Assembly (NCBI GenBank): GCA_013003065.1
Contig: JABDLI010000131.1
Coordinates: 1 to 43,570 of the forward strand
Origin: Phycisphaerales bacterium
GTDB taxonomy: Bacteria; Planctomycetota; Phycisphaerae; Phycisphaerales; SM1A02
DNA length: 43,570 bases
Direction of reading: 5' to 3'
Shown piece by piece: positions 8,758 through 17,072 of the stretch (its first letter is position 1; each line of letters opens with the position of its first letter). The translations under genes were made by a program, and so were the position numbers. Below the pieces are notes generated by a model, which was given only the letters and a program-made list of their open reading frames with translations, made no database searches and was not told where the DNA came from.

Positions 8758-10179
8758 ATGAGAAAGCTGACCACCGTTCTCGCCCTCGGCTGTATGGCAC
8801 TGCTGGCCCAGCCGGGCCAGGCGTGTGACGAAGCCAAGGCTGCCGCCCTTGCCGGCAAGGCCCAGTGTGGCGTGACCGCCACCGCAATCGCCAGCACCGA
8901 CTGCCCGATCGAGAGCGCGATGGGCTCGCTCGCAGCGGCCATGGAAGCCATGAACGCCGCCCAGACCGACGTGCCCGGTCGCGAGCACGTCATCGCCGCG
9001 GCGCTTCAGCTCTCGAAGATGAAGCCCGACGCCGCGAAGGTCCACTTCGCGAAGTTCGCCGGCTCCGGCGACTGCAGCAGCCTGAAGACCCGCACCGCCG
9101 TCGCGAGCATCAAGTCGGGCGAGTGCTCGAGCGCGAAGCCGGTCGTCGCGAAGGTCAACCAGAGCGACTGCTCGTCCCCCTGCGGCACCAAGGCCAAGAC
9201 CGTCGTCGCCAACGTGAAGTCGGGCGACTGCTCGTCCAAGCAGGCGAAGGCCGTCGTTGCCAACGTGAAGTCGGGCGACTGCTCGTCCAAGCAGGCCAAG
9301 ACCGTCGTCGCCAACGTGAAGTCGGGCGATTGCTCGTCGAAGCAGGCGAAGGCCGTCGTTGCCAACGTGAAGTCGGGCGACTGCTCGTCGAAGCAGGCGA
9401 AGGCCGTTGTTGCCAACGTGAAGTCGGGCGACTGCTCGTCCCCCTGTGGCACCAAGGCCAAGACCGTCGTTGCCAATGTGAAGTCGGGCGACTGCTCGTC
9501 CAAGCAGGCGAAGGCCGTCGTTGCCAACGTGAAGTCGGGCGACTGCTCGTCCAAGCAGGCGAAGGCTGTCGTTGCGAACGTGAAGTCGGGCGACTGCGCG
9601 ACCGCGTGTGCTGAGGCATGTGCGACCGCGTGCGAAGGCAAGGCAAAGGCCGTCGTTGCGAACGTGAAGTCGGGCGACTGCGCGACCGCGTGTGCTGAGG
9701 CATGTGCGACCGCGTGCGAAGGCAAGGCCAAGGCCGTCGTCGCGAACGTCAAGTCGGGCGACTGTGCTTCTTCGTGCAAGGGTGAGAAGGCCCGCAACGT
9801 CGTCGCCAACGTCAAGAGTGGCGAAGGCTGCTGCGATTCCTCGAAGGCCAAGGCGATCGTCGCCAACGTCAAGTCGGGCGAGTGCAGCTCGGCCAAGGAC
9901 GTGAAGTTCGTCGCCTACGGCTGCGAGAAGAGCGACGCCGTCGCTCAGGCCGCCGCCAAGGCGTACCTCGAGGTGATGCACGCGATCCAGACCGTCGCCG
10001 GTCAGGAAGGCTGCCCCTCCGACACCGCCCACAAGGTGCTCACCGCCGTCGTCGAGCGGATCCAGGCCGAGTACGCGGCCCAGGCCAAGGCCGACGCCCC
10101 AGCGGCGACGCCCGCGACCGTCAGCTTCGGCGCCCTCGGCGAGAAGAAGAGCGGCAGCAGCTGCTCCAGCAAGAACTGA
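8758..10179 (+). CDS. Secreted Cys-rich protein with tandem VVANVKSGDC repeats
   Basis: Unknown function. A signal peptide (MRKLTTVLALGCMALLAQPGQA) is followed by an Ala/Cys-rich N-terminal domain (about 22-110), a repeat region (about 115-380) and an Ala-rich C-terminal helical domain. The repeat contains ten exact VVANVKSGDC cores plus four degenerate ones (such as AVASIKSGEC and IVANVKSGEC). They are joined by linkers KQAKA, SPCGTKAKT or ATACAEACATACEGKAKA. The usual unit is 17 residues (51 bp) and is nearly identical at DNA level, so expansion is recent. One to five cysteines per unit suggest disulfide cross-linking or metal binding. The ATG at 8758 has AGGAG 9 bases upstream and precedes the signal peptide. 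A terminator follows at 10211. Confidence 0.85.
   Translation: MRKLTTVLALGCMALLAQPGQACDEAKAAALAGKAQCGVTATAIASTDCPIESAMGSLAAAMEAMNAAQTDVPGREHVIAAALQLSKMKPDAAKVHFAKFAGSGDCSSLKTRTAVASIKSGECSSAKPVVAKVNQSDCSSPCGTKAKTVVANVKSGDCSSKQAKAVVANVKSGDCSSKQAKTVVANVKSGDCSSKQAKAVVANVKSGDCSSKQAKAVVANVKSGDCSSPCGTKAKTVVANVKSGDCSSKQAKAVVANVKSGDCSSKQAKAVVANVKSGDCATACAEACATACEGKAKAVVANVKSGDCATACAEACATACEGKAKAVVANVKSGDCASSCKGEKARNVVANVKSGEGCCDSSKAKAIVANVKSGECSSAKDVKFVAYGCEKSDAVAQAAAKAYLEVMHAIQTVAGQEGCPSDTAHKVLTAVVERIQAEYAAQAKADAPAATPATVSFGALGEKKSGSSCSSKN
9199..9778 (+). repeat. 51-bp in-frame tandem repeat tract
   Basis: Near-identical coding units (core GTCGTTGCCAACGTGAAGTC) recur every 51 bases, with longer variants where the SPCG or ATACAEACATACEG linkers are inserted. 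The longer variants also repeat almost verbatim (for example the two copies near 9594-9653 and 9678-9737). This indicates unit duplication by unequal crossover or slippage. Exact copy number may vary between strains or be mis-assembled. Confidence 0.9.
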
Positions 10180-10210
10180 GCGGAATAACCTCCCGCTACT
10201 CACACGGATA

Positions 10211-10248
10211 CCGTCGCCCTCCGGACACCGGAGGGCGACGGTTCTTTT
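10211..10248 (+). terminator. Intrinsic terminator after the repeat-protein gene
   Basis: A perfect 14-bp GC-rich stem (10211-10224 with 10228-10241) closes over the 3-base loop ACA and is followed by TTCTTTT. It lies 31 bases after the stop at 10179. This is the clearest rho-independent terminator in the window. Confidence 0.93.
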
Positions 10249-10282
10249 GCGCCCGGGTGAGCGCGGCCGCGGCCGGATCCGT

Positions 10283-10490
10283 GACCGCGTCCGCGTCCGT
10301 GTCCGTGACCGCGTCCGCGTCCGTGCCCGCGTCCGCGTCCGCGACCGTGCCCGTGTCCGTGCCCGCGTCCGTGACCGCGTCCGTGACCGTGCCCGCGTCC
10401 GCGACCGTGTCCGTGCCCGCGTCCGCGACCGTGCCCGTGTCCGCGTCCGTGCCCGCGTCCGCGTCCGCGACCGCGTCCGCGTCCGTGCCC
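10283..10490 (+). repeat. Degenerate GNCCGY hexamer array 1
   Basis: About 34 contiguous 6-base units obey G(T/A/C)CCG(C/T), with only positions 2 and 6 varying. It begins 34 bases after the terminator and ends 5 bases before the ATG of the VWA gene, so it fills the whole leader of that gene. It reads open in some frames as alternating Val-Arg or Ser-Val but has no start context; I treat it as non-coding. A second array in the opposite orientation is at 39880-40206. Confidence 0.9.
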
Positions 10491-10495
10491 CTCCA

Positions 10496-12490
10496 ATGTC
10501 TTTCCTGACCCCCGGCCCCGCCCTCCTCGCGGCGCTCCTCGTCCTCCCGCCGCTGATCCTCCTCTATCTGCTCAAGCTCCGCCGACGGCGGTTGCAGTGG
10601 CCGAGCACGCTGCTGTGGAGCAAGTCGTTCGAGGATCTGCAGGTCAACGCGCCGTTTCAGCGGCTGCGTCTGACGCCGCTCTTCCTGCTCCAGCTTCTGC
10701 TGATCCTCGCGTTGCTCCTCGCGTTTGCGCAGCCCGTGATCACCAGCGACGGCGCGGCGGCGTCACGCGTGATCATCCTGCTCGATCGGTCGGCCTCCAT
10801 GGCGACGCGGGACGTGCCCGGGGACGCGGGGCCGATCACGCGTTTCGAGGCGGCCCGGGCCGCTGCGCGTGAAGTCGTCGATCGTCTTGCCGGCAGCGGT
10901 GACCCGACACCGGTCATGATCATTGGGTTCGGCGCGTCAGCGCAGGTCGTGTGCAGCTACGAAGCGCGGCGGGCGGTGCTGCTCGACGTCATCGCGGGAA
11001 TGACCGTGACCGACGAACAGGCAGATCTCGACGCGGCGCTCGATCTGGCGGGGACGTTCGCACGCGGGGGCGAGGAGCCGGACGTGGATCCTCCGGACGT
11101 CCTGCTCATCTCCGACGGTGGCGTCGCCCCGCCCCGGGAGGCCGCGGGCTTCGGGCTCGCCGCGGGACGTTTTCGCTTCATTGCCGTCGGTCCCGACGGT
11201 CCGGCCGAGAACGTCGGCATCACCGCGCTCAACGCGCGACGCGATTACCGCGATCCGAGCCAGGTCCTCGTCTTCGCCCGGCTGATCAACGCCGGTCCCG
11301 ATCCCGTCGAGACGCTCGTCGAGCTGCGTCTGGGCGATGCGGAGGGCCCGCTCGAATCGGTCCGCATCCCCGCGGCCACGCCGCCGGGTGACGACGGGGG
11401 CGTTCGCGCGGGTGAGGTCGGTGAGCCGGGACGGGCCGCGTTGACCTTCTCGGTGACGTTGCCCGGCGGAGCCGTGTTGAGGACGCGACACCACGCGCGG
11501 GATCCGCTCCCCTCCGACGACACCGCCGCCGTCGTGCTGCCCCCGCCGGCCCGCCCCCGGCTCGCGCTCGTCGCGCCGGACGGCCGGCCGGACCCGTTTC
11601 TCGCCGGGCTCTTGCGGGACTTCGAGCCCCGCTCGCTCACCGTGCTCACGCCCGCGGCCCTGGAGGCCGAGCTGGCCGAACCGCTGGCGCCGAATCGGTA
11701 CGACGTGCTCATCTTCGATCGCGCAGCGCCGGCGGTGCTGCCCGACCTGCCCTCGCTGAGCTTTGGCGTCGCGCCGCCGCCCTTTGCGAACGAGCCGCAT
11801 CCGGAGCCCGTCGGACAACGCGTTCTGAGCTGGTCACGGCAGCATCCGATCATGCGGCACGTCGACCTCGACGCGACGGTCGTTGCGACCGCAATGCGGT
11901 TGCGTCTCCCCGACGGGGCCGAGACGCTCGCCACCGGCTCGCACGGCCCGCTCGTCGCCGTCCTGGACCAGGCGGGCGTGCCCCATGTCGTGGTGGCCTT
12001 CGCTCTCGCGGAGAGCAACTGGCCGGCGCTCGTGAGCGTGGCGGTGTTTCTTCAGAACGTCCTTGATCGTCTCACCGGCGCCGGATCGGGGCAGGTGTCT
12101 CTGGGCGTTCGTCCCGGGGAGTCGGTCTCGGTTCGGCCCGCGCCGGGCGTCACCTCGCTCATCGTCACCGGGGCGGACGAGCAACCGATCACCATTCCCG
12201 TCCGATCCGACGGCGGTGGCGAGCCCACGCCGCTCCCGGCGTTCTCCCGCGTCGGGCTGTACGCCGTCCGCGACGCCCTGCCTCCGGGCAACCAGATTGC
12301 GGTCAGCGGCCTCAGCGAGGTCGAGAGCGACACCCGTCCCCGCCGCTCTCTCCAGGTGAACGCGGTCCGGGTGGCCGCGGGGGCGGCCGATCGCGCGGCG
12401 CCGCGGGGCCTGTGGCCCTGGCTGGTCGGCCTCGCCCTCGTGCTGCTCATTGCGGAGTGGCTGCTCTACTGCCGTCGCCTTCGGGAGTGA
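10496..12490 (+). CDS. BatA-like VWA-domain inner-membrane protein
   Basis: The N-terminus matches the BatA/aerotolerance N-terminal domain: two hydrophobic helices (about 8-26 and 62-80) flanking the basic KLRRRRLQWPSTLLW segment. A von Willebrand A domain follows with the MIDAS start DRSAS (Asp97, Ser99, Ser101). A beta-rich periplasmic region and a final TM helix (about 640-658) complete the 664 residues. Such proteins usually sit with MoxR ATPase and DUF58 genes; none is seen here. The ATG at 10496 is the natural N-terminus of the domain. It has no Shine-Dalgarno, because the hexamer array ends immediately upstream; earlier in-frame starts would add repeat-encoded Val/Arg. Function (envelope stress or complex assembly) is inferred from the family only. 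Confidence 0.8.
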   Translation: MSFLTPGPALLAALLVLPPLILLYLLKLRRRRLQWPSTLLWSKSFEDLQVNAPFQRLRLTPLFLLQLLLILALLLAFAQPVITSDGAAASRVIILLDRSASMATRDVPGDAGPITRFEAARAAAREVVDRLAGSGDPTPVMIIGFGASAQVVCSYEARRAVLLDVIAGMTVTDEQADLDAALDLAGTFARGGEEPDVDPPDVLLISDGGVAPPREAAGFGLAAGRFRFIAVGPDGPAENVGITALNARRDYRDPSQVLVFARLINAGPDPVETLVELRLGDAEGPLESVRIPAATPPGDDGGVRAGEVGEPGRAALTFSVTLPGGAVLRTRHHARDPLPSDDTAAVVLPPPARPRLALVAPDGRPDPFLAGLLRDFEPRSLTVLTPAALEAELAEPLAPNRYDVLIFDRAAPAVLPDLPSLSFGVAPPPFANEPHPEPVGQRVLSWSRQHPIMRHVDLDATVVATAMRLRLPDGAETLATGSHGPLVAVLDQAGVPHVVVAFALAESNWPALVSVAVFLQNVLDRLTGAGSGQVSLGVRPGESVSVRPAPGVTSLIVTGADEQPITIPVRSDGGGEPTPLPAFSRVGLYAVRDALPPGNQIAVSGLSEVESDTRPRRSLQVNAVRVAAGAADRAAPRGLWPWLVGLALVLLIAEWLLYCRRLRE

Positions 12491-12601
12491 TCGCCTCATC
12501 GCGATCCCACGTATCCTGCACTCTGCGGACCGCGGTGGCCGACGATGCAGTGGGAGCCGCCGCGGATGCCGCGTCCGCGTCTTCGTTCCGGAGGTCGAAT
12601 C

Positions 12602-13543
12602 ATGCCGTCATCGCTCACGCTCGCTTCCGTTCTGCTCGGGCTGCTGCTCCCCGTGTCCGCCGGTCTCGGCCAGGATCAGGAGGGCGACGCGTTGCCCACG
12701 CTGCCCACGGGGCCTGACCCCTACGCGGTGCGGTACGAACTGAGCTCGAACTATCTCTATCAGATCACCTCGAAGTTCGACGCGGGCGGCGACGTGGACG
12801 TGCACCGCACCGGTCTGCGGTTCAGCGCGAGCCGAAAGCTCTCCGAGGAGGCGAGCCTCTCCTTCAACTTCGGCTACGAGCTCAACGCCTACGACTTCGA
12901 CGGCGTGACCAGCTTCGCCGGCGCCGACGATCCGTGGGACAGCGTCCAGTTCTACAACTTGCGTCTCCAATACTCCTACGCGATCAACCACGATCTGACC
13001 GTGTTCGCGGGTCCGGTCTTTCAGATTGCGCGGGAGACCGGAGCGGATTGGGACGACTCGTGGATCGCCGGCGGGTACGGCGGCGCCAGCCTTCGGGTGG
13101 ACGACGATCTCACCGTCGGCGCGGGCATCGGGGTCACCAGCCAGATCCAGGAGTCGGCGCGTTTCTATCCGATCATCATCGTGAACTGGGAGCTCGCCCA
13201 GGACTTCCAGCTCGTCAGCTCCAACAGCGTCATGGGCTCCGGTCTCGAGGTCCGGTGGAACCTGGACCGCGACTCGGTCCTCGGAGTCGGCGGCGCCTTC
13301 CAGTTCCGCCGCTTTCGGCTCGACAAGGACGGCATTGCGCCCGACGGCGTGGGCGAGGAGACCGGCGTCACCATCTGGGCCCGTCTCAACCGGCAGGTCA
13401 ACGCGGGGTTCGAGTACAGCCTGTGGGGCGGCATCGTCGTCGGGGGGGAAGCGGAGCTGGAGCTCGGCAACGGCGTGGTACCCGGGCACGACGAGTACCA
13501 GCTGACCGCGATCGTCGGACTGTCCGCGAAGTTCCGCTTCTAG
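12602..13543 (+). CDS. DUF6268-like outer-membrane beta-barrel protein
   Basis: A signal peptide (MPSSLTLASVLLGLLLPVSAGLG) precedes about 290 residues of alternating polar/hydrophobic strands. The chain ends in AKFRF, an outer-membrane barrel-type C-terminus with terminal Phe. Strand segments such as ASLSFNFGYELNAYDF, LRLQYSYAINHDLTVFAGPVF and AGFEYSLWGGIVVGGEAELEL fit a small barrel. I associate it with DUF6268 from overall look only. Its role (porin or surface protein) is unknown. The ATG at 12602 has GGAGG 7 bases upstream. A hairpin with a T tract follows the stop. Confidence 0.75.
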   Translation: MPSSLTLASVLLGLLLPVSAGLGQDQEGDALPTLPTGPDPYAVRYELSSNYLYQITSKFDAGGDVDVHRTGLRFSASRKLSEEASLSFNFGYELNAYDFDGVTSFAGADDPWDSVQFYNLRLQYSYAINHDLTVFAGPVFQIARETGADWDDSWIAGGYGGASLRVDDDLTVGAGIGVTSQIQESARFYPIIIVNWELAQDFQLVSSNSVMGSGLEVRWNLDRDSVLGVGGAFQFRRFRLDKDGIAPDGVGEETGVTIWARLNRQVNAGFEYSLWGGIVVGGEAELELGNGVVPGHDEYQLTAIVGLSAKFRF

Positions 13544-13551
13544 AGACGAAG

Positions 13552-13583
13552 AGGTGTCAGGAACTTTTTCCCGACACCTTTTC
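13552..13583 (+). terminator. Probable terminator after the outer-membrane barrel gene
   Basis: AGGTGTC pairs with GACACCT, extended by GGA/TCC after one mismatch, around a short T-rich loop and followed by TTTT. It lies 9 bases after the + strand stop and just before the 3' end of the convergent gene. The T tract serves the + strand. Confidence 0.7.
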
Positions 13584-13592
13584 TGCGGCTTG

Positions 13593-15284
13593 CTAGTCGT
13601 CCCATCGATTGAGGTCGATTTCCGCCGCGCCGGTCACCCGGCGCCACGGGGGACCGGTGAGCGGCGCCGTCTCCGTCGCCTCGCCGTCGCCGTGCTGACG
13701 GCGGCACCCCAGGCGAAACAGGCCGATCGGACCCGGGTCCCCGCCCCACGGATCCGGCACGACCATCCGCATGTACCACCGGTCGGTGTAGGAGCGTCGT
13801 TCGACGAGCAGTGAGTTCGGCAGGGTCTCGTCGCCGTCCAGGCGACGCACCACCCCCGACTCGGGAACGAGCAACGTGGCGAACGGCGTCTGCGGGGGCC
13901 CCAGACGGAGCGTCACCGCCTCTGCCTGCGGTCCGAGCGTCGTCGGCGTCGGGCGCCGGCAGTCGACGAAGATCTCCCACCGACCGGCCCTCCGTCGCAC
14001 GTGTGCAATCGTGCCGCGATTCGCCGCCACGGCCCGCTGCCGGCCCGCTTGCAGCTCCGCGAGCGTGAGCGGCGCGCGAAAGGGAGTCAGGAACACGCCC
14101 GGCGGTCGCGCTTCCAGATGACGCGGGCCGACCGCCAGGCGGATGGGGGGAACCCCCGAGGCCGTCAGCGTGAGCACGGCCGGCGGCTCCTCGGGCACCT
14201 CGCCCAGCAGACCGGGGGTCGGGGGCGGCGGACGATCCAGCCGCACGATCGTGAGCTGGCCCGCGGGAATCTCGACCGCGATCGGTACATCCTCTTCCAC
14301 GTGCGTCCACCGCCCGCGGACCACGAGGGGACGCAAGCCCTGGTTCACCATGGCCACCCGCACCTCCTGCGCGGCGACCAGCTCCGGCCAGGCGATCAGC
14401 GGAGATTGCGCGTCGCTCCATGCGAGCGCAGCGCGGGCGAGCCGGTCGCCGTCCCGGTCGGGGTCCAGGCAGCGTTCGAGGAGGTCGTTGACCACCGCCG
14501 GCTGGGCCACCCAGGCGGCGAACGGCTGTTCCCCATCCATCGCGATCCGGGTGAGCTGGTCCCGGCACGCGGCCGCCACACCCGGGCTGGCGGCGGCGAG
14601 GCGGGCGAGGGCAGACCGCCAGATCGTGGCGTAGTGCTCGGCGAGAAACGCGGCCGCGGGGTCGGAGAACGCGATCTCGGGCGGTGATTGCCCCAATTGG
14701 TCGGCGAGGAGCGTCCACCGCCAGTACTCCAGTGGCGACGCGGGGTCGGGTCGGTCGGGTCGAGACTCGAGCTTCAACGCGGGCCCGGTCGCCGGCGGGG
14801 GAGGATCGAACCATCGGGGGGAGAGCGGCTCGCCCATGAAGACGACGGATCCTCCGCCGTCCGGGGGGAGACGCACGAGCAGCAGCGGCGAACCGAGGTC
14901 CACGCGGCTCGTGTCGTCCGTGGGAGCGATCGTTCGTACGCCCAGCCCGCTCGCGTCGGCGGTCCATCGCCGCGCCGCCGCGCTCTCGAGGCGGGTGCGG
15001 TGCAGCCATGCAACCGTGCCCTGGAGTCGGACGCCGTCCGCAAGTTCAAGTGGAAGCGTGGCGGGCCAGCCCGTCCCCGGCTGCGCGGCGGTCAACGGAA
15101 TCTGCATCACGCCGCCCCGCGGCGCGAGCGGGGTCGACGTCGCGGCGCGGATGCCCTGCACGGTTTCCGCGCGCGCCGGCGCGACGCCCGTGACGAAACA
15201 CAAACATATGAGCAGTGCGCGCTCGCTCGCGCTCAAGCGCCAGCGGGATCGGCCCGAGAAAACTCTCGTCGCGGAGCCTGACAC
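13593..15284 (-). CDS. Secreted protein of unknown function
   Basis: I do not recognise the family. The reading frame shows strong coding character through about 560 residues. A hydrophobic signal segment (ALLICLCFVTGVAPARA) is followed by a beta-rich region, a helical part (roughly residues 180-300, with DPAAAFLAEHYATIWRSALARL) and beta-rich C-terminal modules rich in Pro and Arg. The start is uncertain. GTG at 15284 gives a plausible signal peptide with a 23-residue n-region. ATG at 15362 would add 26 residues and also overlap the divergent intergenic region, where GGCCGGGAG (15316-15324) can pair with CTCCCGGCC (15339-15347). No lipobox, catalytic motif or anchor was seen. It is convergent with the barrel gene and divergent from the CBM-like gene. 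Confidence 0.7.
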   Translation of the reverse strand: MSGSATRVFSGRSRWRLSASERALLICLCFVTGVAPARAETVQGIRAATSTPLAPRGGVMQIPLTAAQPGTGWPATLPLELADGVRLQGTVAWLHRTRLESAAARRWTADASGLGVRTIAPTDDTSRVDLGSPLLLVRLPPDGGGSVVFMGEPLSPRWFDPPPPATGPALKLESRPDRPDPASPLEYWRWTLLADQLGQSPPEIAFSDPAAAFLAEHYATIWRSALARLAAASPGVAAACRDQLTRIAMDGEQPFAAWVAQPAVVNDLLERCLDPDRDGDRLARAALAWSDAQSPLIAWPELVAAQEVRVAMVNQGLRPLVVRGRWTHVEEDVPIAVEIPAGQLTIVRLDRPPPPTPGLLGEVPEEPPAVLTLTASGVPPIRLAVGPRHLEARPPGVFLTPFRAPLTLAELQAGRQRAVAANRGTIAHVRRRAGRWEIFVDCRRPTPTTLGPQAEAVTLRLGPPQTPFATLLVPESGVVRRLDGDETLPNSLLVERRSYTDRWYMRMVVPDPWGGDPGPIGLFRLGCRRQHGDGEATETAPLTGPPWRRVTGAAEIDLNRWDD

Positions 15285-15385
15285 GGGGCGGAGACCCTGG
15301 GAGTCATGAGCCGGCGGCCGGGAGCGGCGGAGAACGTCCTCCCGGCCCCCGGCTTCCGTCATCGGGATGGGAGGGCGTCGCATCG

Positions 15386-15766
15386 ATGCCTCCTGCGAAG
15401 CGGCGGGACAGACCCGCCGCGGTAGAGTGTACGCGTCGGATGGGAGTGCAGCGGGCGATGGTCGATGTGGATGGAGCGGGGCGGATCATCTTCACGGTCG
15501 AAGCGCCCGGAGCGCACGCAGTGGAGTTGGTGGGGGCGTTCGACGGCTGGCACGAGCAGCGTTTTGCCATGGAACGGCGGGGCGAGAGCACGTGGCGGCT
15601 GACGCTCGATCCGCACCCCGGCACGTACCTGTTCCGCTATCGGGTGGACGGCCGGTGGGTGATCGACGACGCCGCACACGGGGTCGTCACGACCCCGAAC
15701 GGCGAAACGAAGAACCGCCTCTATCGCCCGCCGGTGCGGCTCGATCCCGACGCGATCGCGGCCTGA
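15386..15766 (+). CDS. Small stand-alone glycogen-binding-like (CBM48/AMPK-CBM) protein
   Basis: The segment VELVGAFDGWHEQRFAM, then TYLFRYRVDGRWVIDD and a NGETKNRLY-type loop, matches the isoamylase/AMPK glycogen-binding domain (CBM48), which usually binds alpha-glucans. Here it makes up nearly the whole 126-residue product, with no enzyme attached and no signal peptide. ATG 15386 has GGGAGG about 11 bases upstream. ATG 15440 or 15458 would remove a basic N-terminal tail and leave just the domain, so the true start is uncertain. A regulatory or targeting subunit is one idea; the sequence does not show a partner. Confidence 0.75.
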   Translation: MPPAKRRDRPAAVECTRRMGVQRAMVDVDGAGRIIFTVEAPGAHAVELVGAFDGWHEQRFAMERRGESTWRLTLDPHPGTYLFRYRVDGRWVIDDAAHGVVTTPNGETKNRLYRPPVRLDPDAIAA

Positions 15767-15788
15767 TGCCACCGGCTCCGGGCTGATC

Positions 15789-15817
15789 TTGACCCGATTT
15801 GGCCGGGTTGCTATTTT
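15789..15817 (+). promoter_or_regulatory. Candidate promoter for the amino-sugar operon
   Basis: TTGACC (15789-15794) and TATTTT (15812-15817) are separated by exactly 17 bases, the best sigma70-like match in the window. It points at the three-gene operon starting at 15981, implying a leader of about 155 bases. I saw no recognised riboswitch in the leader. Confidence 0.55.
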
Positions 15818-15980
15818 GCCGCGAGCCTTTCCGGCCCATGGCGGGCTTGCCCTGTGCGCATTGATGTGGACACAGGGTGTGACGCCCCCGACGTGGTGCC
15901 CTTCCGAAGGATGAGTTTCCCGCGCTTCCTCGCGCTGTCGGCGCGAACGTGGCTGGTGGCAGCGGGGGCGGAGACAGCAC

Positions 15981-17072
15981 GTGTCGATGAAGCCAGAGAT
16001 CGCAGTCTTCGGCTGCGGCGGTTGGGGCAAGAACCTCGTGCGGTCGCTGCGTGAGCTGGGCGGGCTCCGCGCGGTCGTCGATCCGACCGAGGCGGGCCGG
16101 GCGCGGGCGGCAACGCTCGCACCGGATGTGCCCGTCCACGCGAGCGGCGATGCCGTCTGGTCCGATCCGGCCGTGCGCGGCGTGATGATCGCGACGCCGG
16201 CGGAGACGCACTACGAGCTGGCCATCCAGGCCCTCGCGGCGGGGAAGGACGTCTTCGTCGAGAAGCCGCTGACGATCGACGTCGGCGAGGCCCGCGACCT
16301 CGTGACCCGCGCCTCCCAGATGCGTCGGGTGCTCATGGTCGGGCATCTGCTCGAATATCACCCCGCCATCCTGGCGTTGCGTGATCTCGTCACGAGCGGC
16401 GAGCTCGGGAAGATCCGCTACATCATCTCCAACCGCCTCAATCTCGGGAAGATCCGAACCGAGGAGAACGCCCTCTGGTCGTTCGCCCCCCACGATATCG
16501 CCGTGATCCTGCGGTTGGTGGGGGCGATGCCCGTTCAGGTGGTGGCGACGGGCGGCAGCTATGTTTCCCCGAACATCGCCGACGTGACGGTGACGCAACT
16601 GCTCTTCGACAACGGCGTGCGCTCGCACATCTTCGTGTCGTGGCTGCACCCCTTCAAGGAGCAGAAGCTGGTCGTCGTCGGCTCGAAGAAGATGGCGAGC
16701 TTCGACGACGTCAGCAAGGAGCTGGTGCTCTACGACCAGCGGGTCGATTGGCAGGAAGGCCAGCCCGTGCCCGTGCGGGGCGAGGGCACGCCGGTGCCGT
16801 TTGCCGCGGACGAGCCCCTGAAGGCCGAGTGCCGCCACTTCATCGAGTGCGTGCAGACCGGCTGCACGCCGCGGACGGACGGCATGAACGGCTTGCGGGT
16901 GCTTCAGATCCTGCACGCGGCCCAGCGTTCGCTCGCCACCAACGGTCAGCCGGCGCAGCTCGACGCCGCCGTCTTCGCCAACGGCAGTCCCGCCGCCGAG
17001 CCGGTGATCGAGACGACGGTGCGTCCCGCCAACGTGGCCGGGATCCCGTCCGAGACGGTGGACTCCGCGTGA
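15981..17072 (+). CDS. Gfo/Idh/MocA oxidoreductase, WlbA/WbpB-like nucleotide-sugar 3-dehydrogenase
   Basis: NAD-dependent dehydrogenase with an N-terminal Rossmann fold (VFGCGGWGKNLV, residues 9-20) and the family EKPL motif. The C-terminal alpha/beta domain includes YIISNRLNLGKIR and the WSFAPHDIAVI segment. In the WbpB/WlbA branch it oxidises C3 of UDP-GlcNAc uronic acid, preparing it for amination. That assignment rests on the next two genes, an acetyltransferase and a DegT aminotransferase. GTG 15981 has GGAG 7 bases upstream; ATG 15987 is only two codons later. The stop overlaps the next start (GTGA at 17069). Confidence 0.85.
   Translation: MSMKPEIAVFGCGGWGKNLVRSLRELGGLRAVVDPTEAGRARAATLAPDVPVHASGDAVWSDPAVRGVMIATPAETHYELAIQALAAGKDVFVEKPLTIDVGEARDLVTRASQMRRVLMVGHLLEYHPAILALRDLVTSGELGKIRYIISNRLNLGKIRTEENALWSFAPHDIAVILRLVGAMPVQVVATGGSYVSPNIADVTVTQLLFDNGVRSHIFVSWLHPFKEQKLVVVGSKKMASFDDVSKELVLYDQRVDWQEGQPVPVRGEGTPVPFAADEPLKAECRHFIECVQTGCTPRTDGMNGLRVLQILHAAQRSLATNGQPAQLDAAVFANGSPAAEPVIETTVRPANVAGIPSETVDSA

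Noticed and set aside
9199-9778. CRISPR-like periodic repeat
   Set aside because: Repeats are in frame, directly adjoining and encode the same peptide; there are no unique spacers and no cas genes.
9006-9896. Minus-strand open frame opposite the 51-bp repeats
   Set aside because: Periodic antisense of the repeat. The + frame has the signal peptide, ribosome-binding site and terminator.
10247-10495. N-terminal extension of the VWA protein through the hexamer array
   Set aside because: It would add about 83 residues of Arg/Val alternation before a normal BatA N-terminus; no ribosome-binding site supports it.
13540-15009. 489-codon minus-strand frame overlapping the unknown secreted protein
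   Set aside because: Arg/Gly/Ala-rich and alternative to a frame with a signal peptide and balanced composition; it also runs over the terminator at 13552.
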